Assembly: GCA_049799955.1 (NCBI GenBank) | Contig: JBARIW010000068.1 | Span: 1-64,000 of the forward strand | DNA length: 64,000 nucleotides | Reading direction: 5' to 3' | Source of the DNA: JBGTFE01 sp049799955 | GTDB lineage: Bacteria > Acidobacteriota > Blastocatellia > Pyrinomonadales > Pyrinomonadaceae | Part shown: one piece after another, positions 52,796 to 62,321 of the stretch | How the letters are laid out: each line of letters starts with the position of its first letter | Position numbering within the stretch: position 1 is the first letter of the stretch | Made by a program: the position numbers and the translations under genes | The notes under the pieces: model-generated | Seen by the model: only the letters and a program-made list of their open reading frames with translations | What the model was told of the DNA's origin: nothing | Databases searched by the model: none

Positions 52796-55324
52796 ATGCA
52801 CAAAAATATTTTATCCTACTGGCAATTTCTTGAGTCTTTGCCCGCCGGGCACGAAGATAAGCCTTCGCCCCGCGTATGCCTGCTTCTTCAGGACACATTT
52901 GAAAAATGGCGTTCCAAACACAGATGGTTTGAAATCGACCAGTTCGGGCATCTCTTCGACTACTTTAAAGACGAAAAAACAAAATCCTTGTCCGTCGCCG
53001 AGCGCAAAGCTCTCGCCATAAAAAAAATGCTCGAAATTATCTGCGCCCCTGATGTGCGCGAAAAAGCGGGCAGTATGGAAATCAATCCGAACGAGCTGAT
53101 AGTCGGAACCCCGCCGCCTTATTCGGTCGGGCAGGGCAAAGAGCTGATGCGTTATCTGACCGAAGAAGAAGCTTTGTTCTGGGAGCTGCGCTATTTCAAC
53201 GAATGGTCGCCGTTCGGTCATATCGTTCCCGACCACCAATACGTTTTGGAAAACGGGCTTATCAAAATATTGGAAGAATGCCAGCAGAAACAAGCGGCAA
53301 TCAAAAGCCGGACCGACAAAAAATTTCAATTTCATCAATCTGTCATCGACGCGCTCGAAGGCGTTTTGTTTTACGTAAATGCTTACGCCGATTTAGCCGA
53401 AGATATGGCGGCAAGATTCCATCCGAACGATGAAAAACATCAGAATCTGCAAGCCATTTCGGACAGATTGAGAAAATGTCCGGCACAGCCGTGCGAAACT
53501 TTTATGGACGCTTTGCAGACGATTTACATAATGCACTGCGCCCTGCATTTTACCGGCGAAATCACTTCAATCGGAAGACTTGACCAGATACTTTCTAAGT
53601 TTTACGCCGACGATATTGCCCAAAACCGTATAACTCCGGCGCAGGCGCAGGAAGCGATTGACTGTTTCTGGATAAAACTCGACGAAAAAGTAGTTCTAAA
53701 CAGAAGATTTGTCGAGGACAGGTTTACGTCGTCCGACGGCGCTTTGCTTGGAAGCGGCGGACCGAGCAATTTCGACCAGGGCGCGCTGATAAATCAATGG
53801 ATGCAGCAGATTACAATCAGCGGCGTTGTAGCGAATAACGACGAAGCGGCTACTGACGCGACCAACGACGTAACGTTTATGTGTCTCGAAGCGGCGCGAA
53901 GACTGCCGCTCAACAGCCCGACGCTCGATTTAAGAGTTCATTCCAACACCGGAGACAAGCTTCTCCGCGCCGCCGCGCGAACGATTTTAAGCGGCGGAGC
54001 GCACCCGATTTTGATGAACGACGATAAAATCATTCCCGCGCTTCAATATAAAACCGGCGGCACGGTCGAGCTGAAAAGCGCGCGAAATTACGCCTGCGAC
54101 GGTTGTTACGAAACTCTTTTCGCGGGCGAAACCGAGTTCAGCTTCGGCTTTGTCGGCGCGCTGGACGTTCTTGAAAAAGCCATGAACAGCGGCGCGGGTT
54201 TCGGCTCGTCCGGCTCGACTTACTTACGCGGAAGCAAAGGAAGCTATCGAACGAATCAAGCCGCGAAAATCAATAGTTTCGAAGACTTCTGGGCGATTCT
54301 GGAAAAACACATCTCGCTCGGCTGTCATAAATTTTTGCAGGGCATCCTCGCGCAATACGGTATTAAGGAAAACGTTTCGCCGTCGCCGCTTCTCTCGGCA
54401 CTCGTCAGCGGGTGTGTCGATAAAGGTCGCGATTTGGCGGGCGGCGGAGCTCGTTACCGTATATTTTCTCCTTTGATGACGGGAATCAGCACCGCCGCCG
54501 ATTCGCTCTATGTAATAAAAAAACTCGTTTTCGACGAAAAGCAGTTTACGCTTCAGGAGCTTGCGGCTTGCCTGCGTATGAATTGGGGCAGAAATCAGGA
54601 GGTTGTCGGGTTAAAACCGGCGAAGGAAAGAATTGCCGAAATCCGGGCTTTGTGCGTCGGTTCGCCGAAATTCGGGCGCGGAATAAAGGAAGTCGATGAA
54701 ATCGCGTGGAAATTAATCGACCGATTTTACGAAAGTCTTCAGGAAGCAAAAACTCATCCGGTTCACGAAGACGATTGGGAAAGGCTGCGAAAAACTTATT
54801 CCGAAGAAGGCTTCCCGTTTGAGATTCTTCTCGCGCCGGGCGTCGGCACGTTCGAGCAGTATAATTTCGGCGGCTCGTTTGTCGGCGCGACGGCAGACGG
54901 AAGATACGCTTTCGACCCGATTTCTTCGGATTTTTCGCCCGCGCCGCTGCATTCGGACGAAAATCCGATAATCGAAAACAACGGGAATTCGCAGGCGAAA
55001 TGCGCCGTAAAATTTATGGACGGCTTGAAAAGCTATTCGGAGGACGCGGTCAACCTGCTTTCGGACGGCGCGCCTTCGGATTTTAATATCCGCGAAGATT
55101 TCGACGAAAACGCGCTGGTCGAAATTCTGCGAAATTTTGCCGCCGGACAAGGCAGCAATATGCTGACCGTAACGGTCGCCGACCCCGAGACGTTTCTCGC
55201 CGCGCAAACAAATCCCGACGAGTTCGATTTGGTCAGAGTCAGAATGGGCGGCTGGACGGAATTTTTCATTACGCTTTTCCCGGCGCACCAGGAACAACAC
55301 CGGCGAAGACCGCAGTTTATCTAA
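52796..55324 (+). CDS. Glycyl radical enzyme, pyruvate formate-lyase-like
   Basis: 842 residues, normal for the family. The active-site Cys437 is in YACDGCYE, and the glycyl radical loop near the C-terminus reads RVRMGGWTEFF with Gly819 as the radical site. The N-terminal PFL domain is complete. Glycyl radical enzymes are oxygen-sensitive and need a radical SAM activase; none is next to it. Substrate cannot be told from sequence: decarboxylases, dehydratases and lyases share this plan. Next to aromatic amino acid genes, a 4-hydroxyphenylacetate- or indoleacetate-type substrate is a guess. Followed by the DyP-HAD gene after 5 bases, probably co-transcribed. Confidence 0.8.
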   Translation: MHKNILSYWQFLESLPAGHEDKPSPRVCLLLQDTFEKWRSKHRWFEIDQFGHLFDYFKDEKTKSLSVAERKALAIKKMLEIICAPDVREKAGSMEINPNELIVGTPPPYSVGQGKELMRYLTEEEALFWELRYFNEWSPFGHIVPDHQYVLENGLIKILEECQQKQAAIKSRTDKKFQFHQSVIDALEGVLFYVNAYADLAEDMAARFHPNDEKHQNLQAISDRLRKCPAQPCETFMDALQTIYIMHCALHFTGEITSIGRLDQILSKFYADDIAQNRITPAQAQEAIDCFWIKLDEKVVLNRRFVEDRFTSSDGALLGSGGPSNFDQGALINQWMQQITISGVVANNDEAATDATNDVTFMCLEAARRLPLNSPTLDLRVHSNTGDKLLRAAARTILSGGAHPILMNDDKIIPALQYKTGGTVELKSARNYACDGCYETLFAGETEFSFGFVGALDVLEKAMNSGAGFGSSGSTYLRGSKGSYRTNQAAKINSFEDFWAILEKHISLGCHKFLQGILAQYGIKENVSPSPLLSALVSGCVDKGRDLAGGGARYRIFSPLMTGISTAADSLYVIKKLVFDEKQFTLQELAACLRMNWGRNQEVVGLKPAKERIAEIRALCVGSPKFGRGIKEVDEIAWKLIDRFYESLQEAKTHPVHEDDWERLRKTYSEEGFPFEILLAPGVGTFEQYNFGGSFVGATADGRYAFDPISSDFSPAPLHSDENPIIENNGNSQAKCAVKFMDGLKSYSEDAVNLLSDGAPSDFNIREDFDENALVEILRNFAAGQGSNMLTVTVADPETFLAAQTNPDEFDLVRVRMGGWTEFFITLFPAHQEQHRRRPQFI

Positions 55325-55329
55325 AATTT

Positions 55330-57294
55330 ATGAGCAACTTTAAATCTTTAACCAAACCGCTGCCGTTTCACGAATCGCTCTATCAAAGCGGAATTTCCGA
55401 CCCGCATTTTCCTTTGCTTCCGCCTGCGGATTTGGAAAATTCGGAAGAATATAACGAGTACAAAGGCTTGGTCGCCAAGCAGGATTTTCTTGCAATCATC
55501 CAGGCGAACGTGTTTACGAAAGATGCGCGGGAACTCGAAAGGCTTTTGAAAATTTTATCCAAATACGCTTTTGAATCGATGGAAAAAAAACCGTCGCGCA
55601 GTCATATGCTGCCGCTCGAATTCGGAAGAGTTCCGACTTCGTATCGCGTAACGGTAACAATCGGTTTCGGCTCGACTCTGTTTACCGACAAATCCGGTTA
55701 CGACCGTTTTGATTTGAGCTTTCGCCGACCGAAAAATCTCAAGCTCGCGCCGAAGTTTCCGGGCGACAATTTCAGCGCCGCCGGTTCGATAACTGATTTG
55801 ATTATCGTCGTCGCCAGCGACCATCCGTATGTAAACGTTGCCATATCGAGATATATCGCCGAATATATCAACAAAGAATTCTGGAAACAAAATGCGGAAG
55901 CCGAAGGCAGAAAAGTTTTCAAAGTCGTGGACATCCAGCAGGGATTCAACCGACCGGACAAGCGGGAATTTTTAAGATTCAACGACGGAATCGACAATCT
56001 GCGCGCCGGAATCGATTTGGAAAAGCTCGTCTTCGTTGACGACACCTGCGGCGAGCCTGATTGGTGCATCGGCGGCTCGTATCTGATTTACCGGAAAATC
56101 CGCGAAATGATGCCGGTTTGGGAAGCTTTTTCGACCAAAGAGCAGGAACACGCCATCGGGCGAGAAAAGGCGACCGGAAAACCGCTCTCGCGCCAGACGG
56201 AAGGAATCGACAATATGACGCCGGTTTATCCGAATCCGACCGACGCCAAAGACGGACCGCTGAACTCTCACGTCAGAAAAGTTCAGCCGCGCCGCCCCGA
56301 ACCGGATATGTTCGGCGTCGAAGATTTGGACAGGCGTTTTCTGCGGCGCGTTTACCCGTTTTTCGACGGCGTGGACGACGACGGAAACGCCGTCAACGGT
56401 TTGATTTTTATGGCGTTTATGAAAAGCATCCAGCAGCAGTTCGAGCATGTAACGAATATGTGGCAGATGAATCCGAACTTTCCGCAGGAAGGAACGGGCA
56501 TCGACGCGCTGTATGCCAAAGGCGTGCTTCAAACGATAAACGGCGGCTATTATTTTTGTCCGCCCGCGCCCAAAGATGAAAATGATTTTGTCGGTTCGGG
56601 CTTGTTCAAAACCGCAGCGCAGGCGAAAGATGCCGTTCCGCCTTATATTTACGGTTTCGGAATTACATTTGTCGATATTGACGAAACCACTTTTCACACG
56701 TTTGCCGAAGTAAAAGTGTTGAAAGACGGAAAGCTCGTTCGGACACTTTCCAACCAGCAGTTTAACGAGGATAAATTAGCCGAAGGCGAATCTTACGACT
56801 TTGGCGATTTTAAGAACGCCGAACATTTTCTGGAAACTTCAAAGCCGATTTTGCCGACTATTCGCAGGCTTAAAAACATTCTGCATTTGATTACGACCAA
56901 ATCCGAAGGCAGCCGGATTGTATTTTTAACCGCGCGGAGCGATTTCGACGATAAGGATTTGTTCCTGGACGCTTTCCGAAAATTCGGCGTCGATATCGAT
57001 TCCGACCGGATGTTTGTCGAGCGCTCCGGCGATTTGCCGACCGGAACGGTAGCCGAGAAAAAGGAGCAGGTCGTGATGAAATATTTGAAAACAGGCGATT
57101 ACAGGCGCGTCAGACTGCTCGACGACGACAAGGAAAATCTGAAGGGATTTCTTTCGATAAAGAAGGATTTGCCGGAAGATATTTTGTCCCTGATTAGACA
57201 GAAACATTCGCTCGCGCCGGATGTTGACCCGTTGGAGTTTTCCGCGTATTTAGTAGGTCCACAGGGTGAAATGAATGTATTTAATTTTGAATAA
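55330..57294 (+). CDS. DyP-type peroxidase fused to a HAD-family domain
   Basis: 654 residues. The N-terminal 440 resemble dye-decolorising peroxidases: NDGIDN in place of the usual GxxDG, and SHVRKVQPR with RRFLRRVYPFFDG carrying the proximal heme His and Arg. The C-terminal 200 form a HAD phosphatase-like domain: motif I VDIDETTFHT (Asp-x-Asp-x-Thr), motif II FLTARSD, motif III Lys in VAEKKEQV, motif IV RLLDDDKEN. A heme peroxidase joined to a HAD domain is unusual. No Tat or Sec signal, so cytosolic unless exported by an unknown route. Lies between the glycyl radical enzyme and PLD genes with gaps of 5 and 12 bases. Confidence 0.75.
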   Translation: MSNFKSLTKPLPFHESLYQSGISDPHFPLLPPADLENSEEYNEYKGLVAKQDFLAIIQANVFTKDARELERLLKILSKYAFESMEKKPSRSHMLPLEFGRVPTSYRVTVTIGFGSTLFTDKSGYDRFDLSFRRPKNLKLAPKFPGDNFSAAGSITDLIIVVASDHPYVNVAISRYIAEYINKEFWKQNAEAEGRKVFKVVDIQQGFNRPDKREFLRFNDGIDNLRAGIDLEKLVFVDDTCGEPDWCIGGSYLIYRKIREMMPVWEAFSTKEQEHAIGREKATGKPLSRQTEGIDNMTPVYPNPTDAKDGPLNSHVRKVQPRRPEPDMFGVEDLDRRFLRRVYPFFDGVDDDGNAVNGLIFMAFMKSIQQQFEHVTNMWQMNPNFPQEGTGIDALYAKGVLQTINGGYYFCPPAPKDENDFVGSGLFKTAAQAKDAVPPYIYGFGITFVDIDETTFHTFAEVKVLKDGKLVRTLSNQQFNEDKLAEGESYDFGDFKNAEHFLETSKPILPTIRRLKNILHLITTKSEGSRIVFLTARSDFDDKDLFLDAFRKFGVDIDSDRMFVERSGDLPTGTVAEKKEQVVMKYLKTGDYRRVRLLDDDKENLKGFLSIKKDLPEDILSLIRQKHSLAPDVDPLEFSAYLVGPQGEMNVFNFE

Positions 57295-57306
57295 AAGGAG
57301 TTTAAT

Positions 57307-59046
57307 ATGAAAGCCAGCACAACAAAAAACGGATTAACATTTCGAATCATTGCCGGAACGCGAAACGCTATTCTTGCCTTTGATTTACAGGAAAATAAAC
57401 GAAAAGGCTGTTTGGGATTTTCGATTCAGCGGACGGATTTGGGACCGGCGGCAAACCCGTTTCCAAAAAATAAACAGATAACCAGATGGCTGCCGAATAT
57501 GCTCAGATTTCCGAGCGCGCCGCTCAGCAAAAACCAGAAGTTTTCGACGACCGAAGATGCGCCGCTGCAAAAGTTTCGATGGGGCGATTATACGCTCGAC
57601 CCGGCGACGAGCTATCGCTACAAATTGATTCCGCAGTTCGGCACGCCGAAAAAACTGCAAAACAGCGACGATTTGTCGGTCGAAGTCGAAATTACGACCG
57701 AAGACCCGAACTCGGACGAAACCGCCGTTTTCTTTAACCGCGCGGCGGCGGCAAGCGACGCTTTCAACCAAAAATTCAAAGACGTAAAAGATGTCAGCGA
57801 GGACACGCCCGAAGCGGCGGCGGCGCGCATTTGGCTCTCGAAAGGCTTGGAAGAAGCGATTATCGCGTTTCTCGGCAAAGCGGAAAAAGGCGACGCTCTG
57901 CACGCCGCCGTTTACGAATTTCAAAAGGCGGAGCTTTTAAAAGGCATCAAGGACGCAGCCGTGCGCGGCGTTGACGTTCAGGTCGCCTATCATCATCGCA
58001 ACACGGGTGAAAAAGACCATACAGCCGCCAAGAATGACGCGGCGATTAAAGCCGCCGGATTGGACGACGCGACGCTCGCCGCCGCAGGCTTGAAAAGCGT
58101 CTGCAAACCGCGCGGCGCTAATCCGCAGGGCGCGATTATGCACAATAAATTCGTCGTTCTGCTGAAAAACGACGGTAAAAAGCAAGTTCCGACGGCGGTT
58201 TGGACTGGCTCGACAAACTGGACGGACGGCGGCGTTTACGGTCAGCTCAATGTCGGGCACGCGGTTTATGATTCGGATGTCGCGCTGCTTTACGACGAAT
58301 ATTTCAAGCTGCTTCACGCCGATTCGGACGCGATAACGATGAAGCGCGAGCTTGGCGCGCTGACGCCGATGTCGATTCTGCTTCCGTCAGAACACAAAAT
58401 CATTCCCGTTTTTTCGCCGCAGGAGCACGACACGATGCTTCATCTTTATTCGAATTTGTGCGACGGCGCAAAATGCCTGATGGTTTCCGCGCCGTTTTCG
58501 CTTTCGCCGATTATCCTTGTCGCGCTGGCGAAAAAGCGCTCCGACGTTTTGCGCTATATGCTTCTCGATAAATTGGGAAGTCTCGGCAAAGGCGAGGAAG
58601 TTCACATCATCGAAGGCGACCCGAACGATTCGATTGCGGTAGCGACGACGCTTGCGACGCCTTTGCACGATTTTCAGGGCAATCTGCTCGAAGGCAAAGA
58701 ATCTTTTCATCACGCCGGAATTCATATTCATTCGAAGATAATTCTGGTTGACCCGTTCGGCTCTGACCCGATTATCGTTACCGGCTCGGCGAATTTTTCG
58801 AATAATTCGACGGTTACAAACGATTCCAATTCGCTGATTTTACGCGGGCATACGGCTGCCGCCGACATTTATTCGACCGAGTTTATGCGAATGTTCGAGC
58901 ATTATCATTTCCGCGCCAAAGCGGCGGCGTCAAAAGATAAAACGAAAGCCATGTCGCTGGTAGAAAACGATACGTGGTCGGACGAATACTACGTCAAGGA
59001 CAGCAACGAGGCGAACGACCGGCGGATGTTTGCCGGAACGACATAG
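57307..59046 (+). CDS. Phospholipase D-superfamily protein
   Basis: 579 residues, AAGGAG before ATG 57307. Two HKD motifs are visible: HNKFVVLLKND...GSTNW (about residues 279-302) and HSKIILVDPFG...GSANFS (about 478-500). The two together form one active site that cleaves phosphodiesters of lipids or nucleic acids. The N-terminal 150 residues are an unassigned beta-rich domain. No signal peptide. Nuclease or lipase activity cannot be told apart here. Last gene of the run starting at 52796. Confidence 0.82.
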   Translation: MKASTTKNGLTFRIIAGTRNAILAFDLQENKRKGCLGFSIQRTDLGPAANPFPKNKQITRWLPNMLRFPSAPLSKNQKFSTTEDAPLQKFRWGDYTLDPATSYRYKLIPQFGTPKKLQNSDDLSVEVEITTEDPNSDETAVFFNRAAAASDAFNQKFKDVKDVSEDTPEAAAARIWLSKGLEEAIIAFLGKAEKGDALHAAVYEFQKAELLKGIKDAAVRGVDVQVAYHHRNTGEKDHTAAKNDAAIKAAGLDDATLAAAGLKSVCKPRGANPQGAIMHNKFVVLLKNDGKKQVPTAVWTGSTNWTDGGVYGQLNVGHAVYDSDVALLYDEYFKLLHADSDAITMKRELGALTPMSILLPSEHKIIPVFSPQEHDTMLHLYSNLCDGAKCLMVSAPFSLSPIILVALAKKRSDVLRYMLLDKLGSLGKGEEVHIIEGDPNDSIAVATTLATPLHDFQGNLLEGKESFHHAGIHIHSKIILVDPFGSDPIIVTGSANFSNNSTVTNDSNSLILRGHTAAADIYSTEFMRMFEHYHFRAKAAASKDKTKAMSLVENDTWSDEYYVKDSNEANDRRMFAGTT

Positions 59047-59147
59047 GAAAAAGGATGAAGGATGAGGGATAAATAAAGCCGGAGAGTTTTTCTTATTCAT
59101 CCCTCGTCTTTCCTGACGCGCCTTCTGTTTTTTAATTAAAAATGGTC

Positions 59148-59420
59148 TTTGCGCGAATGCAAGCCGCCTTTGCTTCGCTGTAAACGTTCATTGCTGACCT
59201 GCAAATCGTTTTTGCTTTAATGTAAGTTGTCTTTGCTGGCTTGCAGATGGTCTTTGCTGTTCTGCAAGCGGGCATTGCTTTGATGTAAATCGTCATTGCT
59301 TTAATGTAAATCACCATTGTTTTAATGTAAGTCGTCATTGCTTTGATGTGAGTCGTCATTGCTTACCCGTAAATTGTCGCTGCTTTAGTGCAAATGCGCT
59401 TTGTTTTAATGCAAATCCGC
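59148..59420. repeat. Thirteen tandem 21-bp repeats
   Basis: Exactly 273 bases of 21-bp units, consensus ATTGCTTTAATGTAAATCGTC, with the most regular copies at 59274-59357 and weaker ones at both ends. The period is a multiple of three, so an antisense frame of 75 codons reads as 7-residue repeats (IKAMTIY-type), without a ribosome site. It lies in the 424-base space before the S1/P1 nuclease gene. No spacers, so not a CRISPR array. Confidence 0.85.
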
Positions 59421-59470
59421 ATTTTTGCGCAGATTCCGGTTCTTAAATTTAATCTTAAAAGGAGAAAAAC

Positions 59471-60598
59471 ATGTCGTTGAAATTTTTCAAATCGCATTTC
59501 AGGCTTTTTTTATTCGCTTTTTTAATCGCCGCGCTTTCCGTTAATGCTTTCGCGTGGGGCGATGAAGGGCATCACATTACCGTCAGGATTGCCGCCAGTT
59601 TTCTCACTCCTGCGGCGCGGATTGAGGTAATCAAGCTTTTGAAAGTCGATGCCGGCAACAACGAATCTTATTACAAGACACATTGCCCGAACGTGCTTGC
59701 CCTGCTCAAAAGAAGCGCATTCCTGACAATACCCGAAGGAAATACGCTTTTAAGCGACGGCTTGGCTTGTGTCGCAAGCTGGGCTGACCCGCCGCTCAAG
59801 CGCGAGCGTCCGTATACTTCAAACTGGCATTTTGTCGATATTCCGGTTGTGATGGCGACATCGGCAAATCCGACGCTCTTTACATACGACGCGGCGCGCG
59901 ATTGCCGGACGGACAGCGAGCGCGGAGATTGCGCCATTCAGGCGCTTGAGAGATTTCAGCCTGTTCTTGCAAACTTTAAAAATCCCGCCGTAAAAGGACA
60001 TGAATTCGGCGAAGAACTGACGAGCCGCGCCGAAGCGTTGAAATACTTTATCCATATTATTGGCGACATTCACCAGCCGATGCACTGCGCGACGGATAAA
60101 AAAAGCAAAGCATCCGTCAATGACCCGAAAGATGTCGGCGATATGGGCGGAAACCTCGTCTTCGTGACGTGGTTCGGCGTCGCGACAACGCCTTTCGGAG
60201 CGAACGAGCTGCACGCGGTTTGGGACGAAGGCTTTATCGGGCGCACGATGGATAACAAAAAATTTACGGAAGCTCAATACGCGCAGTTTCTGGTTAAAAA
60301 TATTTCGCCGGACAATCTGAAAACCCTGCAAACGCAGCCCGCAAATTTTCGGTCGTGGGCTGGTGAGTCATACAATCTGTCAGTAACGAACGCTTACGGA
60401 AAACTGCCCAAAATCGATGCCGCCTGTAAGGTGATGAAAAAGGATAACGTGCCGCAGACAGATAGAAACGGCAAACCGGTAATGGGCTGCTATCGCCTGA
60501 GCGATGATTATTTCAATGCCAACAACCCGATTGTCGAACAACAATTACAAACCGGCGGCGCTCGTCTCGCCGGACTGCTCAACACAATGTTCAAATAG
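59471..60598 (+). CDS. S1/P1-type secreted nuclease
   Basis: 375 residues; AAAAGGAG precedes ATG 59471. A signal peptide (FLFAFLIAALSVNAFA) ends just before WGDEGHH, whose Trp becomes the N-terminal zinc ligand in mature S1/P1 enzymes. Further ligands are in YFIHIIGDIHQPMHC (about residues 195-209) and the later NELHAVWDEGFI (about 241-252). These nucleases use three zinc ions to degrade single-stranded DNA and RNA outside the cell. Length is slightly above the usual 270 or so; the extra part is in loops and the C-terminus. Transcribed alone; a hairpin follows. Confidence 0.88.
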   Translation: MSLKFFKSHFRLFLFAFLIAALSVNAFAWGDEGHHITVRIAASFLTPAARIEVIKLLKVDAGNNESYYKTHCPNVLALLKRSAFLTIPEGNTLLSDGLACVASWADPPLKRERPYTSNWHFVDIPVVMATSANPTLFTYDAARDCRTDSERGDCAIQALERFQPVLANFKNPAVKGHEFGEELTSRAEALKYFIHIIGDIHQPMHCATDKKSKASVNDPKDVGDMGGNLVFVTWFGVATTPFGANELHAVWDEGFIGRTMDNKKFTEAQYAQFLVKNISPDNLKTLQTQPANFRSWAGESYNLSVTNAYGKLPKIDAACKVMKKDNVPQTDRNGKPVMGCYRLSDDYFNANNPIVEQQLQTGGARLAGLLNTMFK

Positions 60599-60612
60599 TT
60601 CAGGTTGATTTA

Positions 60613-60663
60613 AATTACGAATTACGAATTTGAAGATATTTTCTTCATTCGTAATTCGTAATT
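60613..60663. terminator. Long hairpin after the nuclease gene
   Basis: AATTACGAATTACGAAT and its inverted copy, extended by TGAAGA/TCTTCA, make a stem of about 22 pairs with a 2-base bulge and a short loop. AT-rich, with repeats of ATTCGTA continuing to 60680. Probably a bidirectional stop or a dispersed repeat. Confidence 0.6.
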
Positions 60664-60691
60664 CGCAATTCGTAATTGATAGTATTCTCTT

Positions 60692-62017
60692 ATGAGCTAC
60701 GAAATCAACGAAACGCACGACATTAATCTTAAAAGCTGGATAGAATCAGCCAACGCGCCCGACACCGATTTTCCGATTCAAAATCTGCCGTATTTTTATT
60801 TCGATAGATATGCTTCAAGCGGTCTTGGAACAGTTATCGGAGATAAAGCTTTAGATTTAGGCAGATGTTTTCAAGATGGGCTTTTCCAGGATGATGAATC
60901 AAAAGAGGTGGGTTGGAAAGTAAGAGAAGGTTGGTCGGGTTTTGATTTTTTTCAGTCTGCTCCGGCGCAGCTTTCAGCTTTTCGGCGACGCTTGATTGAA
61001 ATTCTGCGCGAAGACATTGATGAAGAAACTCGTCGAAAAGTAGAAAAAAACTTAATTCCTGTTAACGAATTAAAATTCGATGCTCCCTGTTTTCCAATTC
61101 CAAATTACACCGATTTTTACTGCTCAATCTTTCACGCCACAAATGTCGGCGCGATGTTTCGCCCCGACAATCCGCTGCTGCCGAACTACAAATGGCTTCC
61201 AATCGGCTATCACGGACGCGCATCTTCAATCGTCGTTTCGGGAACGGAAATAAAACGCCCGAAAGGACAGAACCGCGCCGATGCGGACGCGCCGCCCGTT
61301 TTTATCCCCGCGAAAAATCTCGATTACGAAATGGAAGTCGGTTTCTTCGTCGGGCAAGGCAACAACATGGGCGAACCCGTTCCGATTGCCGACGCCGAAA
61401 AACATATTTTCGGCTTGTGTCTCGTCAACGATTGGTCGGCGCGCGACATACAGGCTTGGGAATACCAGCCTTTAGGTCCTTTTCTCGCCAAAAATTTTGC
61501 GACGAGCGTTTCGCCTTTTGTTGTAACAATGGAAGCGCTCGCGCCGTTTCGCGTTCCGGCGTTTGAACGTCCCGAAGACGACCCGCAGCCTCTAGATTAT
61601 TTATCTGACGAGCAAAATCAAAAATTCGGCGGAATTGATATAAAGCTCGAAGTTTACATTCAAACACAGAAAATGCGCGATGAATCGGTCGAACCGTTTC
61701 TTTTGAGCCGTTCGAATATGAAAGATTTATACTGGACAATCGGGCAAATGCTGACGCATCACGCCTCGAACGGCTGCAACCTGCAAACCGGCGATTTGAT
61801 GGCGACCGGAACGGTTTCCGGCAAAGAAAAAACGGAGCGCGGCTGTCTTCTGGAATTAACATGGCGCGGCAAAGAACCGATAAACTTGCCGAACGGCGAA
61901 GAAAGACGCTTTCTCGAAGACGGCGACGAAATAATCATGAAAGGCTTCTGCGAGCGCGAAGGCTTTCGACGCATCGGCTTCGGCGAGTGTCGCGGAATAA
62001 TTCTTCCCGCAGATTGA
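60692..62017 (+). CDS. fahA: Fumarylacetoacetase
   Basis: 441 residues. The family signature DFYCSIFHATNVGAMF is at about residues 146-161, with WLPIGYHGRASSI (about 168-180) and NDWSARDIQAWEYQPLGPF (about 247-265) supplying metal and substrate contacts. It splits fumarylacetoacetate to fumarate and acetoacetate, the last step of tyrosine breakdown. It stands 8 kb from the hmgA operon, separated by the glycyl radical/DyP/PLD and nuclease genes. Followed by a toxin-antitoxin-like pair after 22 bases. Confidence 0.93.
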   Translation: MSYEINETHDINLKSWIESANAPDTDFPIQNLPYFYFDRYASSGLGTVIGDKALDLGRCFQDGLFQDDESKEVGWKVREGWSGFDFFQSAPAQLSAFRRRLIEILREDIDEETRRKVEKNLIPVNELKFDAPCFPIPNYTDFYCSIFHATNVGAMFRPDNPLLPNYKWLPIGYHGRASSIVVSGTEIKRPKGQNRADADAPPVFIPAKNLDYEMEVGFFVGQGNNMGEPVPIADAEKHIFGLCLVNDWSARDIQAWEYQPLGPFLAKNFATSVSPFVVTMEALAPFRVPAFERPEDDPQPLDYLSDEQNQKFGGIDIKLEVYIQTQKMRDESVEPFLLSRSNMKDLYWTIGQMLTHHASNGCNLQTGDLMATGTVSGKEKTERGCLLELTWRGKEPINLPNGEERRFLEDGDEIIMKGFCEREGFRRIGFGECRGIILPAD

Positions 62018-62039
62018 TTTTCGGTTTACAATTGGGTTT

Positions 62040-62321
62040 ATGGATACAGCAGTTCAAAATCGTTATATTACAAACGACGAAAAAGTCTTAAGCGGCGAGC
62101 CGATTATAAAAGGCACAAGAACATTGGTTCGAGCGATTGTCGAAATGTGGCGAATGGGTTATGCGCCCGAGGAAATTCCCAATCATTTACCACATCTGAC
62201 CTTAGGAGAGGTCTTTGCCGCGCTTAGTTATTACAGCGACAATCAGGCAGAAAGTAACGAATATATCGAAAGAAATCGTTTTCCAAAGGAAATGATGCAT
62301 CCGTTGGTCAGGGATTTGTAA
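62040..62321 (+). CDS. DUF433 antitoxin
   Basis: 93 residues. PIIKGTRTLVRAIVEMWRMGY and LTLGEVFAALSYY are hallmarks of DUF433 (first given at residues 23-42). DUF433 proteins are predicted antitoxins, here with the stop overlapping the ATG of a DUF5615 gene by one base (TAATG). Divergent in sequence from the DUF433 domain fused to phenylalanine hydroxylase, so the two pairs are not a recent duplication. Confidence 0.8.
   Translation: MDTAVQNRYITNDEKVLSGEPIIKGTRTLVRAIVEMWRMGYAPEEIPNHLPHLTLGEVFAALSYYSDNQAESNEYIERNRFPKEMMHPLVRDL

Noticed and set aside
59132..59359. A 75-codon minus-strand frame with 7-residue repeats
   Set aside because: It is only the translation of the 21-bp tandem array, has no ribosome site and shows no features of a real protein.
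59148..59420. CRISPR array
   Set aside because: Units are contiguous 21-bp copies without spacers, and no cas genes are in the window.
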